The notes under the pieces are model-generated. The model did no database searches, was not told where the DNA came from, and worked only from the letters and a program-made list of their open reading frames with translations. A stretch of 64,000 nt of DNA from Echinicola rosea (GTDB lineage: Bacteria; Bacteroidota; Bacteroidia; Cytophagales; Cyclobacteriaceae), in NCBI RefSeq assembly GCF_005281475.1, contig NZ_CP040106.1, positions 2,632,501 through 2,696,500 on the forward strand. Direction: 5' to 3'. Below are positions 18,281 through 27,473 of this stretch, piece by piece (within the stretch, counting starts at the first letter, position 1; every line of letters starts with the position of its first letter). The translations under genes and the position numbers were made by a program.

Positions 18281-18310
18281 AAAAATAAAAGCCCGGAAAA
18301 ACCGGGCTTT
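18281..18310 (-). terminator. Terminator after the zinc-ribbon gene
   Basis: 9-bp arms AAAGCCCGG (18288-18296) and CCGGGCTTT (18302-18310) with a 5-nt loop; the A-rich stretch 18281-18290 gives the U tract on the minus strand, 4 nt beyond the stop. Confidence 0.88.
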
Positions 18311-18313
18311 AAA

Positions 18314-19090
18314 TTATTTTTTAGCTCTAGAGCTTCTTTTTTTCTTTGGAAGGGTTTCGTCCTCAATTTCATCCGCTACATCAGCAAGGATTCTGCCGCA
18401 GTGCTCACAGACAATAAGTTTTTTCTTTTCCCTAATGTCAGCTTGACGCTGTGGAGGGACGATATTAAAGCAGCCGCCACATGCACCTCTCTTAACCTCC
18501 ACCACTGCCAAGCCATTTTTGGCGTTGGCTCTGATTTTTTTGTAGGATTTTAGGAGACGATCTTCGATTTTTTTGGTAGCTTTTTCCCTTTCGGCCTTCA
18601 GCTTGCTTTCTTCTGCTTCGCTTTCAGAGACGATAGTGTCCAACTCATCTTTTTTGGTGTCGAGATCCTTCCTGCGATCCTTCAGGGTTTCCTGAAGATC
18701 ATCCAGGTCACTTTTCTTGCCTTCAATTTTCATCTCAGCCTCTCCGATTTTCTTCTTGGAGACTTGGATTTCAAGGTCCTGCAATTCAAGTTCCTTGGTG
18801 ATGGCGTCATACTCACGGTTGTTTCTGACGTTCATCTGCTGATCCTGATATTTCTTGATGAGTTTTTCAGAGTCCTTGATAGCTTCTTTATGCTTCTTGA
18901 TTTCATCCTCAAGGGCTACGATGTCATTGTTGAATTTCTCTAACCTTGTCTCGTAGCCTGCTATTTCGTCCTCTAAATCTTGAACTTCTTCTGGAAGGGC
19001 TCCCCGAATTTTAAAAATAGCATCTAGGCGGGAGTCAATTTTCTGAAGATTATAAATGGCATCAAGTTTCTGTGCGACTGTACTTTCCAT
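18314..19090 (-). CDS. C4-type zinc-ribbon protein with long coiled coil
   Basis: Family of PF02591-type proteins: a long antiparallel coiled coil (about residues 25-195, rich in Glu/Lys heptads) followed by a zinc ribbon. The four cysteines are in GACGGC and VCEHC, about 24 residues apart, after LLKSYKKIRANAKNGLAVV. The C-terminal tail is basic (KKKRSSRAKK). The length of 258 is normal. It lies 3 nt after the Nif3-like gene, a pairing common in this phylum. Relatives are thought to act in nucleic-acid or translation-related steps; the precise role is uncertain. Confidence 0.88.
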   Translation of the reverse strand: MESTVAQKLDAIYNLQKIDSRLDAIFKIRGALPEEVQDLEDEIAGYETRLEKFNNDIVALEDEIKKHKEAIKDSEKLIKKYQDQQMNVRNNREYDAITKELELQDLEIQVSKKKIGEAEMKIEGKKSDLDDLQETLKDRRKDLDTKKDELDTIVSESEAEESKLKAEREKATKKIEDRLLKSYKKIRANAKNGLAVVEVKRGACGGCFNIVPPQRQADIREKKKLIVCEHCGRILADVADEIEDETLPKKKRSSRAKK

Positions 19091-19093
19091 GTA

Positions 19094-20194
19094 CTATACG
19101 TAAGTTATGGGATTCGTAATGACTTTTGTCAAATAGAGTGCAATATTACTAAAATTTTGTGACAATATCTCTAATAATAAATCTTTTGTGTAAATTTCGC
19201 TTTCGTAATGTCCAATGTCTGATATAACTATTTGATTGTCAGCATAAAAGAATTCATGGTATTTTACATCAGCTGTGATGAAAATATCAGCTTTGCTGCT
19301 TTTTGCCGCACCTAGTAAAAAGATGCCTGCCCCTCCACAGATGGCGACTCGTTTTATAGGGCTTCCTCTAAGCGGGGTGTGCTTGATGACGTTAAGGTTC
19401 ATGGAGCTTTTGAGGTACTGGAGAAAGGTACTTTCTGCCATGGGAGATTCCAGCTCACCAATCATTCCTGAGCCTACATCTTGGTGTTCGTTTTCTGTAT
19501 GCTGTAAGTAATAGGCTACCTCCTCGTAGGGGTGGTGTGCTTTGAGGGCACGGATGATTTTTTCTTGGAGGTAGGCAGGAAAGATAACTTCTATCCGGTT
19601 TTCACTGACTTCTTCAGTGTTTCCCTTTTTTCCGATAGAGGGATTGGCTTGGTCTGAAGGTAGAAAAGTCCCGGTTCCTTCCACTCGGAAACTACAATTG
19701 CTGTATTCACCGATGGCTCCTGCGCCCGCTTGGTAAAGGCCTTGGAGGACATGTGATGTTTCCTGAACGGGGACAAAAGCGCTAAGTTTCATTAGAAGTC
19801 CCTTTTTCGGCGCCAGGATTTTGGTGTTGACCAAGCCTATTTTGTCTGCAATTCGCTTGTTTACTCCGGTATGGACATTGTCCAGGTTGGTATGGATAGC
19901 GTAAATGGCGATGTCATTTTTAATGGCTTTGATGACCGTTCTTTCTACGTAATTTTTACCTGTAAGGCTTTTAAGGCCTTTAAAAACAATAGGGTGGTGC
20001 GCAACGACCATGTTGCACTTTAGATCGATGGCCTCTTGGACGACATCTTCGGTGACATCCAGGCTGCAAAGTATGCCTTTTACCTCGTCTGATGCATTTC
20101 CGGTGATCAATTGGGCATTGTCGTAAGATTCCTGATAGGAAGGAGGTGCGATGCTTTCCAAGTAGGAGACTACGTCACTAATCAAATTAACCAT
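19094..20194 (-). CDS. Nif3-like dinuclear metal-centre protein (DUF34/YqfO type)
   Basis: Widespread hexameric protein with a two-metal site and no settled reaction. Metal ligands are visible in MVVAHHPIVFKGLKSLTG (about 60-77), AIHTNLDNVHTGVN (about 98-111) and, at the C-terminal end, ISDIGHYESE (about 330-340). Between the halves lies the PII-like insertion typical of YqfO. The start at 20194 (MVNLISDVVSYLE) gives 366 residues, the family length. The upstream in-frame ATG at 20275 would overlap the divergent lpxK start and contains a promoter-like box. It is co-oriented with the zinc-ribbon gene, 3 nt apart. Confidence 0.88.
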   Translation of the reverse strand: MVNLISDVVSYLESIAPPSYQESYDNAQLITGNASDEVKGILCSLDVTEDVVQEAIDLKCNMVVAHHPIVFKGLKSLTGKNYVERTVIKAIKNDIAIYAIHTNLDNVHTGVNKRIADKIGLVNTKILAPKKGLLMKLSAFVPVQETSHVLQGLYQAGAGAIGEYSNCSFRVEGTGTFLPSDQANPSIGKKGNTEEVSENRIEVIFPAYLQEKIIRALKAHHPYEEVAYYLQHTENEHQDVGSGMIGELESPMAESTFLQYLKSSMNLNVIKHTPLRGSPIKRVAICGGAGIFLLGAAKSSKADIFITADVKYHEFFYADNQIVISDIGHYESEIYTKDLLLEILSQNFSNIALYLTKVITNPITYV

Positions 20195-20216
20195 ATATTT
20201 GTATTTAGCGTTTGAC

Positions 20217-20224
20217 CAAAAGTA
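20217..20224 (-). promoter_or_regulatory. Candidate -7 box for the Nif3-like operon
   Basis: Reads TACTTTTG on the minus strand, an exact TAnnTTTG match, 22 nt before the ATG at 20194 in the 44-nt gap to the divergent lpxK. No -33 box at usual spacing. Confidence 0.35.
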
Positions 20225-20238
20225 TAAAAAAATAAGCA

Positions 20239-21306
20239 ATGCGCCCTTATCATCTATTATTGTATCCATTTTCATTTTTATACGATGGGATTACCCGTCT
20301 AAGGAACAGAATGTTTGATCGTGGGGTAAAGAAAAGCGTGGTCTTTGAAATCCCCACTGTCGTGGTGGGTAATCTGTCCATGGGAGGGACTGGTAAGACA
20401 CCGATGGTGGAATTTCTGATCAGGGCTTTCAAGGAAAATTATGCGGTGGCGACGCTTAGCAGAGGATATGGCCGGAAGACCTCTGGCTATATACTGGCAG
20501 AAGAGAGCACTGAACCAACGGAAATCGGTGACGAGCCTTTTCAGATTTATAGTAAATTTGGCCATGAGATATGTGTGGCAGTGGGGGAGCGGCGAATTGA
20601 GGCAATTCCGCGGATTATCGCAGATCGGCCGGAGACCGAGTTGGTTATTTTGGATGATGCATTTCAGCACCGTTACGTAAAAGGGGATTTTAACTTGCTC
20701 CTTACTACATTTGAGCGTCCTTTCTTTACCGATCATGTGGTGCCGATGGGTAGCTTAAGGGAAAATAGGGACGGGGCAAACCGTGCTCATGCGGTAGTGG
20801 TGACCAAATGTCCTGATAAGCTCGATGAAGCCTCGAAGACCCATTATTTACAAAAGATCTTGGGGTATGCGCCTGAGGATTGTCCGGTGTTTTTTGCTGG
20901 CCTTGAGTACGGCCGGGCGTATAATGTGAGAGACAACAAGGAGGAGCCGATTCAGAAAGTGATTTTGCTAAGTGGAATAGCCAATAATGACTTGTTGAGG
21001 AAGAAGGTAGGAGAAATGTATGAGCTCCTGGAAACCTTGGAATACAGTGACCACCACCATTATACTGAGCGTGACATGGAGAGAATAGTAGAGCGATTTA
21101 ACCTACACAAGGCCCAATTTCCCGTACTCCTTACGACGGAGAAGGACGCTGTCAAACTTAAAGCGGACAAATTGCTTAGATATTTACAGGAAATTCCGAT
21201 TTTTGCGTTACCTGTTCAGGTGAAAATGGAAGAAGAAGAAAAAAACACCTTGTTAGAACATGTGACCAAGGCCATCAGAAATAAAGGTTATCAACGTGAA
21301 GTTTAA
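20239..21306 (+). CDS. lpxK: Tetraacyldisaccharide 4'-kinase
   Basis: Inner-membrane-associated kinase that phosphorylates the lipid A disaccharide at the 4' position. The N-terminal part has VVGNLSMGGTGKTPMVEFL (Walker A, about 41-59), then TLSRGYGRKTSGY (about 72-84), then LVILDDAFQHRYVKGDFNLLL (about 134-154), all hallmarks of LpxK. The length of 355 is normal. Its 3' end overlaps the porin-like gene by 11 nt, so the two are translated together. Divergent from the Nif3-like gene. Confidence 0.95.
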   Translation: MRPYHLLLYPFSFLYDGITRLRNRMFDRGVKKSVVFEIPTVVVGNLSMGGTGKTPMVEFLIRAFKENYAVATLSRGYGRKTSGYILAEESTEPTEIGDEPFQIYSKFGHEICVAVGERRIEAIPRIIADRPETELVILDDAFQHRYVKGDFNLLLTTFERPFFTDHVVPMGSLRENRDGANRAHAVVVTKCPDKLDEASKTHYLQKILGYAPEDCPVFFAGLEYGRAYNVRDNKEEPIQKVILLSGIANNDLLRKKVGEMYELLETLEYSDHHHYTERDMERIVERFNLHKAQFPVLLTTEKDAVKLKADKLLRYLQEIPIFALPVQVKMEEEEKNTLLEHVTKAIRNKGYQREV

Positions 21307-23209
21307 GTACCTATTTGTTTTAATTATATCGATTTTTTGTTTCAATCTACTCGCTTCAGCCCAGACGCAGATGAGGGGAAGTGGTGAAAATCAAGAAGAA
21401 GAGAAAGAGCCACAGCGAGGAGGATTGATCGATGATTCGACTAAAATGGTATATGGACCTACCACGACTTTGTATTTTCAAGAGCAAAACCTTCGGTATA
21501 ACAAAATGGAGAAAACGCCCCTCGATACGGGGCTGACAGGGTTTCATAACTTTGAGCCAGTTTTTAGAAGTGGTCATAAATACCAAGGGTTGGCTAATAT
21601 TGGTAGTGCGGCCAAACCGGTGTATTATACCTTGCCGGGATTGATAGGCACGACGTCAGGCTTTAGTGCCTATGATCTGTATTACCATTCACCGGACAGC
21701 ATGCTGTATTTTGATACTAAGTCCCCTTATACCAAGTTGGAAGCTTTTTACGGAGGGGGGAATCGTAACATGCTAAATGTGGCCTTTGCCCGTAATGTGA
21801 ACCCGAGATGGAATATTGGCTTTAATTTCAATACCATCAAGGCCCGAAAAACGCTGAATCCCAATGCACGTGATGATAATATGGTAGAGCAGACTTCCTA
21901 CTCCCTGCACACAAATTACCGATCCAAGGATGAAAAATATTTTCTGCTGGCCAACTTTTCCCGGATGCACCATAACGTGTACGAAAGTGGTGGGATAATT
22001 CCCCCAACAGTAGATTCAACGTCTCTTTATTTTACGTATGAGGATTCGAAAGTGTGGCTGAGCAACACTGAGGCTACTGACATCAGGCAGGACTATCACC
22101 TGTATCATCAATATAATATTTTGGAGGAATGGCAGGTTTATCATGTCTTTGATAAGAAGAAGCAAGGACTGTCTTTTTTCTCAGATTTGACCACGAGTGA
22201 CTCTGCCTATTTTAATTATTTTGGGCTGCCCAAAATGATAAATCAAGACAGTACGTTTAATTATCACCATTTTTCGGAAGTGCGAAATGAAGCTGGTTTT
22301 AAAGGTGACTTTGGGCCGGTTTATTATAATGCGTTTGTAAAGTTTAGGACAGGAAAATTTACCAGTCCTAATTTTGACAGTGATTATAAATTCAATGAAG
22401 TTTATATCGGCGGTGCTTTACGAGGAGAGATAAACGACCAGTGGTCTTTTGAGGCGGATGGTGAATATTTGATTCCAAGCGGGTACCGGATCAATGGTTA
22501 TTTTCACTCGCCCTTTTTGGATGTAAGTTATACGAAGGCTTCCTACAAACCCACAGCGATGCAGGAAATGTACCGTGGTAACCACTATTCTTGGACCAAT
22601 AGTTTTTCCAATATCGGGGTCGATCAAATCAAAGGTGTGATCAAAGCTGACTTCGCCAATATTTCCTTAAGACCAAGTCTAACTATAAACCGAGTGAACA
22701 ATTATGTTTACTTCGATCAGAACCAAGAAGCTGCCCAGGCGGACGGGGGGGCGTTTATGGTTATTCCCGGGGTCACAGCTGATGTTACTTTCTGGAAAAA
22801 GTTGAGATGGCAGAGCGAAGTGATTTATACAGCCATAACAGGAGATGCGACAGATGCATTCAGGATTCCGGATTTATACGCCCGGAGCAGGCTGTTCTTT
22901 GACGGGCCCATGTTTGACGATCATCTATACATCCAGTTTGGGGTGGAGGGCAGGTATAAAAGCAGCTATAATGCGGAGGCCTACATGCCGGCCACACAGC
23001 AGTTTTATTTACAAAATGACTTCGATGTGTATGCTTATCCCGTGCTGGATGCTTTCGTGGATCTGAGGATTAACAGGACAAGAGTGCTGTTTAGGTATAA
23101 TCACCTGAACAGCGGATTTATGGAGAGGCAAGGTTACTTTGTTACTCCATATTACACGGGGTTGAAGGGATCGTTGGATTTAGGGATCAGTTGGTATTTC
23201 TTTGATTAA
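21296..23209 (+). CDS. Putative outer-membrane porin
   Basis: Large outer-membrane beta-barrel protein of 637 residues. Signal peptide at 1-22 (ends LLASAQ), then a short charged linker, then alternating aromatic/hydrophobic strands throughout; the C-terminus LDLGISWYFFD resembles a barrel-closing strand. It matches the 'putative porin' family of Bacteroidota in layout; no solute specificity can be read. The GTG at 21296 is used: the lpxK stop lies within the first codons, and this start begins exactly at the signal peptide. Coupling to lpxK suggests a link to outer-membrane biogenesis, but that is inference. Confidence 0.8.
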   Translation: MKFKYLFVLIISIFCFNLLASAQTQMRGSGENQEEEKEPQRGGLIDDSTKMVYGPTTTLYFQEQNLRYNKMEKTPLDTGLTGFHNFEPVFRSGHKYQGLANIGSAAKPVYYTLPGLIGTTSGFSAYDLYYHSPDSMLYFDTKSPYTKLEAFYGGGNRNMLNVAFARNVNPRWNIGFNFNTIKARKTLNPNARDDNMVEQTSYSLHTNYRSKDEKYFLLANFSRMHHNVYESGGIIPPTVDSTSLYFTYEDSKVWLSNTEATDIRQDYHLYHQYNILEEWQVYHVFDKKKQGLSFFSDLTTSDSAYFNYFGLPKMINQDSTFNYHHFSEVRNEAGFKGDFGPVYYNAFVKFRTGKFTSPNFDSDYKFNEVYIGGALRGEINDQWSFEADGEYLIPSGYRINGYFHSPFLDVSYTKASYKPTAMQEMYRGNHYSWTNSFSNIGVDQIKGVIKADFANISLRPSLTINRVNNYVYFDQNQEAAQADGGAFMVIPGVTADVTFWKKLRWQSEVIYTAITGDATDAFRIPDLYARSRLFFDGPMFDDHLYIQFGVEGRYKSSYNAEAYMPATQQFYLQNDFDVYAYPVLDAFVDLRINRTRVLFRYNHLNSGFMERQGYFVTPYYTGLKGSLDLGISWYFFD

Positions 23210-23339
23210 TCAAGGTCGAAGAGCTAGAATGTTCAGGAGATTATATTGTTCATTTTACCAATGATCATCGATCAGTAAATAACATATTAAATTCCAAATA
23301 CTTAATGAAGTGAGCTGGGAAGAAAGTACAAAAAACAAA

Positions 23340-23921
23340 ATGCTTAACCTCCAGCTGCCCACTGATCCACGGTGGGTGGACATAGCATCGATGAACTTGG
23401 AGGACATTCTGGTAGATCATGCCTATTGCGAGCAAAAGGCGGCGTCATCTTGTATTTCGCTGATCGTACGCTATCCTAATTTGGATAGGTTGGTCGATGT
23501 GCTTACCCCCGTAGTAGCGGAGGAATGGGCGCACTTTGAAAGGGTGATGGAGCAGATCAGAAAGCGTGGATTCCAGTTTGAAAAACCACGAAAGGATATG
23601 TACGTGGTCAAGCTAAGTGAGTTCATTCGGAAAGGCGGAAGTAAAATGGCGCAGTTGACCGAACATCTCCTGATGAATGCCCTGATCGAAGCGAGGAGCT
23701 GTGAGCGGTTCAAGTTGCTTTGGAAAAACATAGCGGATGCTGAGTTGCAGCAATTTTATTATGAGCTGATGGTTTCTGAGGCAGGGCATTATGTGAATTT
23801 CATTGACTTGGCCAAGCATTACCATGATCCCTCAGAAGTGGATAAACGTTGGAAGCAATGGCTAGCCCATGAGGCGAAGGTGCTAAAAGGGCTTGAAATT
23901 CGGCCAGACCGCATGCATTGA
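23340..23921 (+). CDS. miaE: tRNA-(ms2io6A) hydroxylase
   Basis: Ferritin-like di-iron monooxygenase that hydroxylates the isopentenyl group of ms2i6A37 in tRNA. The di-iron ligand pattern is visible: an early Glu in AYCEQKAASS, EEWAHFERV (ExxH), EARSCERF, and SEAGHYVNF (ExxH). The ATG at 23340 gives 193 residues, the family size; a GTG at 23310 would add ten. Its substrate needs MiaA and MiaB; miaB is in this window (45.9-47.3 kb), miaA is not. Confidence 0.9.
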   Translation: MLNLQLPTDPRWVDIASMNLEDILVDHAYCEQKAASSCISLIVRYPNLDRLVDVLTPVVAEEWAHFERVMEQIRKRGFQFEKPRKDMYVVKLSEFIRKGGSKMAQLTEHLLMNALIEARSCERFKLLWKNIADAELQQFYYELMVSEAGHYVNFIDLAKHYHDPSEVDKRWKQWLAHEAKVLKGLEIRPDRMH

Positions 23922-24142
23922 TCCGTGCTGCACCGGCGTGGTGCCATTGTTCCAATGGAGAGCTGTCCTTATGCAATGGGTAAATAGAATCCCTGAGTGA
24001 AATAAATGTGGTCAGACGCTGGTGGGCATACGGAAGACAGGCAATATTTTTATTCAGCTATTATTGCCATTGGTTTATTTTATTGATAATATAAGGCTGA
24101 TTTTTAGATGAAAAACGGGATTTGTTCTAAAACGAACACTTT

Positions 24143-25387
24143 ATGGAATTGCTCGAGAACATTAAAGAAGCACTGCGGTCAATTAAGTCCAATCGGTTAA
24201 GAACCATATTGACGGGGTTGATCATTGCTATTGGTATCACTGCGCTGGTAGGGATGCTTACGGCCATCGATGGGATGAAAGCGCAGATAGAAGAAAGCTT
24301 TAGCGGCTTGGGAGCCAATAATTTCGATGTGCGTTCCAAGAATACATCAGGACAAAGGGTGACCCGCTCGGGTGTAGCAGAGAAGCAGTTTAAGCCAGTT
24401 AGCTTTAAGGATGCATTGGATTTCAAGACTGCGTATGCTTCCCGCGGGATGGCGACGGTTTCTACGCGCGTAAGTGGATCTGCAGAGATAAAGCGCGGTT
24501 CTGAAATTACCAATCCCAATGTGCGAATAATAGGTGTGGACGAAAATTATGTCTTGATCAAAGGCCAAAATATAGAGGAAGGAAGAAATTTCAGTAACGT
24601 CGAAATCGAGTACGGGAACAATGTGTGCCTGATAGGCAGTGAAATTGTGGAATTGCTCTTTAAAAGTCATGAGGACCCTGTGGGGGCGCACGTTTCTTTT
24701 TTTGGCAATCGGTATTCGATCGTTGGTGTTTTGGAAGAACAGGGGGCAGTAGGAAATGATGCTGGGGTGGACCGTACCATATTGATTCCGGTAGAAAATG
24801 CCTCTAGATTGGATCAGACAGGTGGTTTTTGGTATTCAATCACTGTTACGAGCTCAGATCCTGCCAAAATGGACTATGAAATGGGCCATGCCACTGGCTT
24901 AATGCGAAAAGTCCGAGAAGATAGGGTGGGAGAGTTGGATTCTTTCGAAGTAGTAAAGTCCAACAATGTAGGGGAGAGCTTAGAAGAAGTAGCAGGGTAT
25001 TTAAGGATTGGCGGCTTTGGTATCGGTTTCATTACTTTGCTGGGAGCGTCCGTAGGCTTGATGAACATAATGCTGGTTTCGGTCACAGAGAGAACCCGTG
25101 AGATCGGTATCCGGAAAGCACTGGGAGCCACGCCTAAGCGGATTCGCCAGCAATTTCTGATTGAAGCGATCGTAATCTGTGTGTTTGGAGGGGTTTTTGG
25201 CGTGCTCCTAGGAATGGGGATAGGAAATATCGTTGCCAGTTTTGTAGGGCCGGGGGGCTTTTTAGTGCCGTGGCTGTGGATGTTGCTGGCGTTTATGATT
25301 TGCATTTTGGTAGGCTTGGTATCAGGAGTAATCCCTGCGATCAAGGCGAGTAAGCTTGATCCGATAGAAGCACTCCGATATGAATAA
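24143..25387 (+). CDS. ABC transporter permease, MacB/FtsX type
   Basis: Inner-membrane permease with one N-terminal transmembrane segment (about 20-42), a large periplasmic MacB-like domain (about 45-285) and three C-terminal segments in the FtsX-like domain (about 290-405). The conserved cytoplasmic stretch [20 protein letters not shown] (about 313-332) contacts the ATPase. The length of 414 is typical. No ATP-binding subunit is next to it, so its partner is encoded elsewhere. Relatives extrude lipoproteins, antibiotics or peptides; the substrate cannot be read. Confidence 0.88.
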   Translation: MELLENIKEALRSIKSNRLRTILTGLIIAIGITALVGMLTAIDGMKAQIEESFSGLGANNFDVRSKNTSGQRVTRSGVAEKQFKPVSFKDALDFKTAYASRGMATVSTRVSGSAEIKRGSEITNPNVRIIGVDENYVLIKGQNIEEGRNFSNVEIEYGNNVCLIGSEIVELLFKSHEDPVGAHVSFFGNRYSIVGVLEEQGAVGNDAGVDRTILIPVENASRLDQTGGFWYSITVTSSDPAKMDYEMGHATGLMRKVREDRVGELDSFEVVKSNNVGESLEEVAGYLRIGGFGIGFITLLGASVGLMNIMLVSVTERTREIGIRKALGATPKRIRQQFLIEAIVICVFGGVFGVLLGMGIGNIVASFVGPGGFLVPWLWMLLAFMICILVGLVSGVIPAIKASKLDPIEALRYE

Positions 25388-25390
25388 TGC

Positions 25391-25744
25391 CTAAACAACG
25401 TCCGTTTTTCTTGGGTCTGGCCCAAATTTGTTTGGTCCATCATGTCCAGCTTTAATGGCCAGGTATATAAAACCAATCAGGTTTATTGGAGGTGGAATGA
25501 GTAGGTACAGCGCATACTTCCAGTCCATCCCAATGTCATGAAGCCGCTTGATGGCCTGTACCAATAACAAAACGATCGTCGTGATAAGTAGAATGCCAAA
25601 AATAGCAAAGGTGAGCCAGTTTTCTGCCTTCATGGATTCATAAAGCAACATGATGCAAAGCAGATTGATAAAATAAAATAGTACAAAAAGGACTAAGTAC
25701 TTTCGTCGGGTGATTCTCCCTGTAGGTTCAAGAATAGTTTTCAT
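25391..25744 (-). CDS. DUF805 membrane protein
   Basis: Small inner-membrane protein of 117 residues, with four hydrophobic segments between about residues 15 and 100. The DUF805 signatures are GRITRRKYLV near the N-terminus, QAIKRLHDIGMDWK (about 63-76) and GPNKFGPDPR at the C-terminus. Function unknown in the family. It converges on the ABC permease with 3 nt between stops and stands alone otherwise. Confidence 0.85.
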   Translation of the reverse strand: MKTILEPTGRITRRKYLVLFVLFYFINLLCIMLLYESMKAENWLTFAIFGILLITTIVLLLVQAIKRLHDIGMDWKYALYLLIPPPINLIGFIYLAIKAGHDGPNKFGPDPRKTDVV

Positions 25745-25916
25745 GGCTAGTTGGGTTACAGTCTATTCTAATATACCGTATAAATAGAAAAATTGTTTAA
25801 AATAGCCAGTAAAAAGTGAGTATTGAATTTTTCTGGTAAAATATGTCACCACTTATCCGAATGGATTTTATCGAGGGAAGTGGTGACCAAAGATGGTGTG
25901 GATCTTTTGGGTGACG

Positions 25917-27236
25917 TTAATGTTGCTCATAAATGATTTCAGGTTCCACTACGTTCACATTTCCCTTTTCATTGATGTCCCAGAGGGTGACCTTTTTGAT
26001 CTCATTGATCAGTAATGGGTCATATTTGGCCGCTACTCGGATATAGTTTTCCGTAAAACCGTGCATCATGCCATTATCAATATCCTCTTCAAATAACACA
26101 TCGAAGGTGCCTTTTAGATTTTCCTCATAAAATTTCCTTCTTTTTTTCTCAGAAAGTATCCGGAGCATTTTGGAGCGTTGATTTCTGGCTTTCATTGGGA
26201 CGACGTCCTTCATTTCCGTAGCCCGGGTATTTGGTCTTTCAGAATAGGTGAATACATGAAGATATGAAATGGGCAGTTCGTTTAGGAAATTATAGGTTTC
26301 CAAAAAAAGCTCGTCAGTCTCGCCGGGAAATCCTACGATGACATCGACACCGATACAGCAATGCGGCATAAGCGATTTGATTTTGGTGACCCTGTCCACA
26401 TAAAGTTCACGAAGGTATCTCCTTCCCATTTTCCTCAGAATGGTATTGCTGCCAGACTGGAGCGGTATGTGGAAGTGAGGCACAAAACGCTTTGAACGGG
26501 AAGCAAACTCGATGATTTCATTGGTAAGCAAGTTAGGCTCAATAGATGAAATTCTAAACCTGTCGATGCCTTCGATTTCGTCCAGGTCTTTGACAAGATC
26601 CACAAACTTCTCTTTTCGTTTGCCTCCTTGTATTCCGAAGTCTCCAATATTGACCCCCGTCAGTACTACTTCCTTTACATCAGTGGAGGCAATTTCCCTG
26701 GCCGACTGCAGGATGTTTTCAATACTGTCACTGCGACTTTTTCCTCTCGCAAGGGGGATGGTGCAGAAAGCACAGCCATAATTACAGCCATCTTGGACTT
26801 TTAGGAATGTCCGGGTGCGGTCATGCATGGAGTAGGCATTATTAAAGGCAGTGGCTTCATGGATCTCGGAAGCAAGGACTTTGGTTTCTTGTTCCTTTGC
26901 GAATCCATCAAGTAGCTCAATCAGTCTGAATTTTTCAGCAGCTCCGAGGACAGCATCTACGCCTTTGATTTCCGAGATTTCACGGGGTTTTAGTTGGGCA
27001 TAACATCCTATAATGGTGACATAAGAGTTTGGAGAGATCTTTTTGGCCTCCTTGACGATCTTTTTACATTTTTTGTCTGCATTCTCGGTTACCGAACAGG
27101 TATTGATAATGAAAATGTCCGGCGTGTCCTCAAAGCCAACCTTTTTATAGCCTTTTTCTTCAAACTGCCGACTAATGGTGGATGTTTCAGAATAATTTAG
27201 TTTGCAACCTAATGTATAAAATGCTACCTTTTTCAC
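25917..27236 (-). CDS. mtaB: tRNA t6A37 methylthiotransferase
   Basis: Radical-SAM enzyme that adds a methylthio group to N6-threonylcarbamoyladenosine at tRNA position 37. UPF0004 domain with cluster cysteines in YTLGCKLNYSE, NTCSVTENADKKC and IIGCYAQ. The radical-SAM motif CNYGCAFCTIP begins at about residue 151, and a TRAM-like C-terminus starts near 375. The length of 439 and the TLGCKLNYSE start fit MtaB rather than MiaB, whose own gene lies at 45.9-47.3 kb. Confidence 0.93.
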   Translation of the reverse strand: MKKVAFYTLGCKLNYSETSTISRQFEEKGYKKVGFEDTPDIFIINTCSVTENADKKCKKIVKEAKKISPNSYVTIIGCYAQLKPREISEIKGVDAVLGAAEKFRLIELLDGFAKEQETKVLASEIHEATAFNNAYSMHDRTRTFLKVQDGCNYGCAFCTIPLARGKSRSDSIENILQSAREIASTDVKEVVLTGVNIGDFGIQGGKRKEKFVDLVKDLDEIEGIDRFRISSIEPNLLTNEIIEFASRSKRFVPHFHIPLQSGSNTILRKMGRRYLRELYVDRVTKIKSLMPHCCIGVDVIVGFPGETDELFLETYNFLNELPISYLHVFTYSERPNTRATEMKDVVPMKARNQRSKMLRILSEKKRRKFYEENLKGTFDVLFEEDIDNGMMHGFTENYIRVAAKYDPLLINEIKKVTLWDINEKGNVNVVEPEIIYEQH

Positions 27237-27323
27237 AGCGATCCCCTTGTTTTGATGTATTGATTTGCAAATTTAAGGATATTCTTCCAGTTTTCAATTT
27301 TGTGTTAATAATGAGGAATTTAC

Positions 27324-27353
27324 GCTGATTTGCGTGTATTTGTGTGGATTTGT
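27324..27353 (+). repeat. Short degenerate tandem repeat upstream of the glutamine synthetase gene
   Basis: Three imperfect units of about 10 nt, each built on GATTTG or TATTTG followed by cGT/tGT (gatttgcgt, gtatttgtgt, ggatttgta). It lies in the 237-nt gap between divergent mtaB and the glutamine synthetase gene; role unknown. Confidence 0.4.
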
Positions 27354-27436
27354 ATCTTTTTTGGGTGAAATAATGTCTTTTTCTTAAGGATTGGTGTAAA
27401 AAAATACGATTTTTCTTTTTATTTCAGATTTTTGCT

Positions 27437-27444
27437 TATCTTCG
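27437..27444 (+). promoter_or_regulatory. Candidate -7 box for glutamine synthetase
   Basis: TATCTTCG, one base off TAnnTTTG, lies 29 nt before the ATG at 27474. The expected -33 region is T-rich but has no clean TTG. Confidence 0.35.
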
Positions 27445-27473
27445 CTATTGTTTTTAAACCACATTATTAAAAC

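Noticed and set aside
23934..23965. Two small hairpins after miaE (GCACC/GGTGC and CATTG/CAATG)
   Set aside because: No U tract on either strand, so not called a terminator; too short to call a structured RNA.
24874..25476. 200-codon minus-strand frame
   Set aside because: Antisense to the ABC permease and crosses the DUF805 3' end; low-complexity Ile/Pro/Thr composition.
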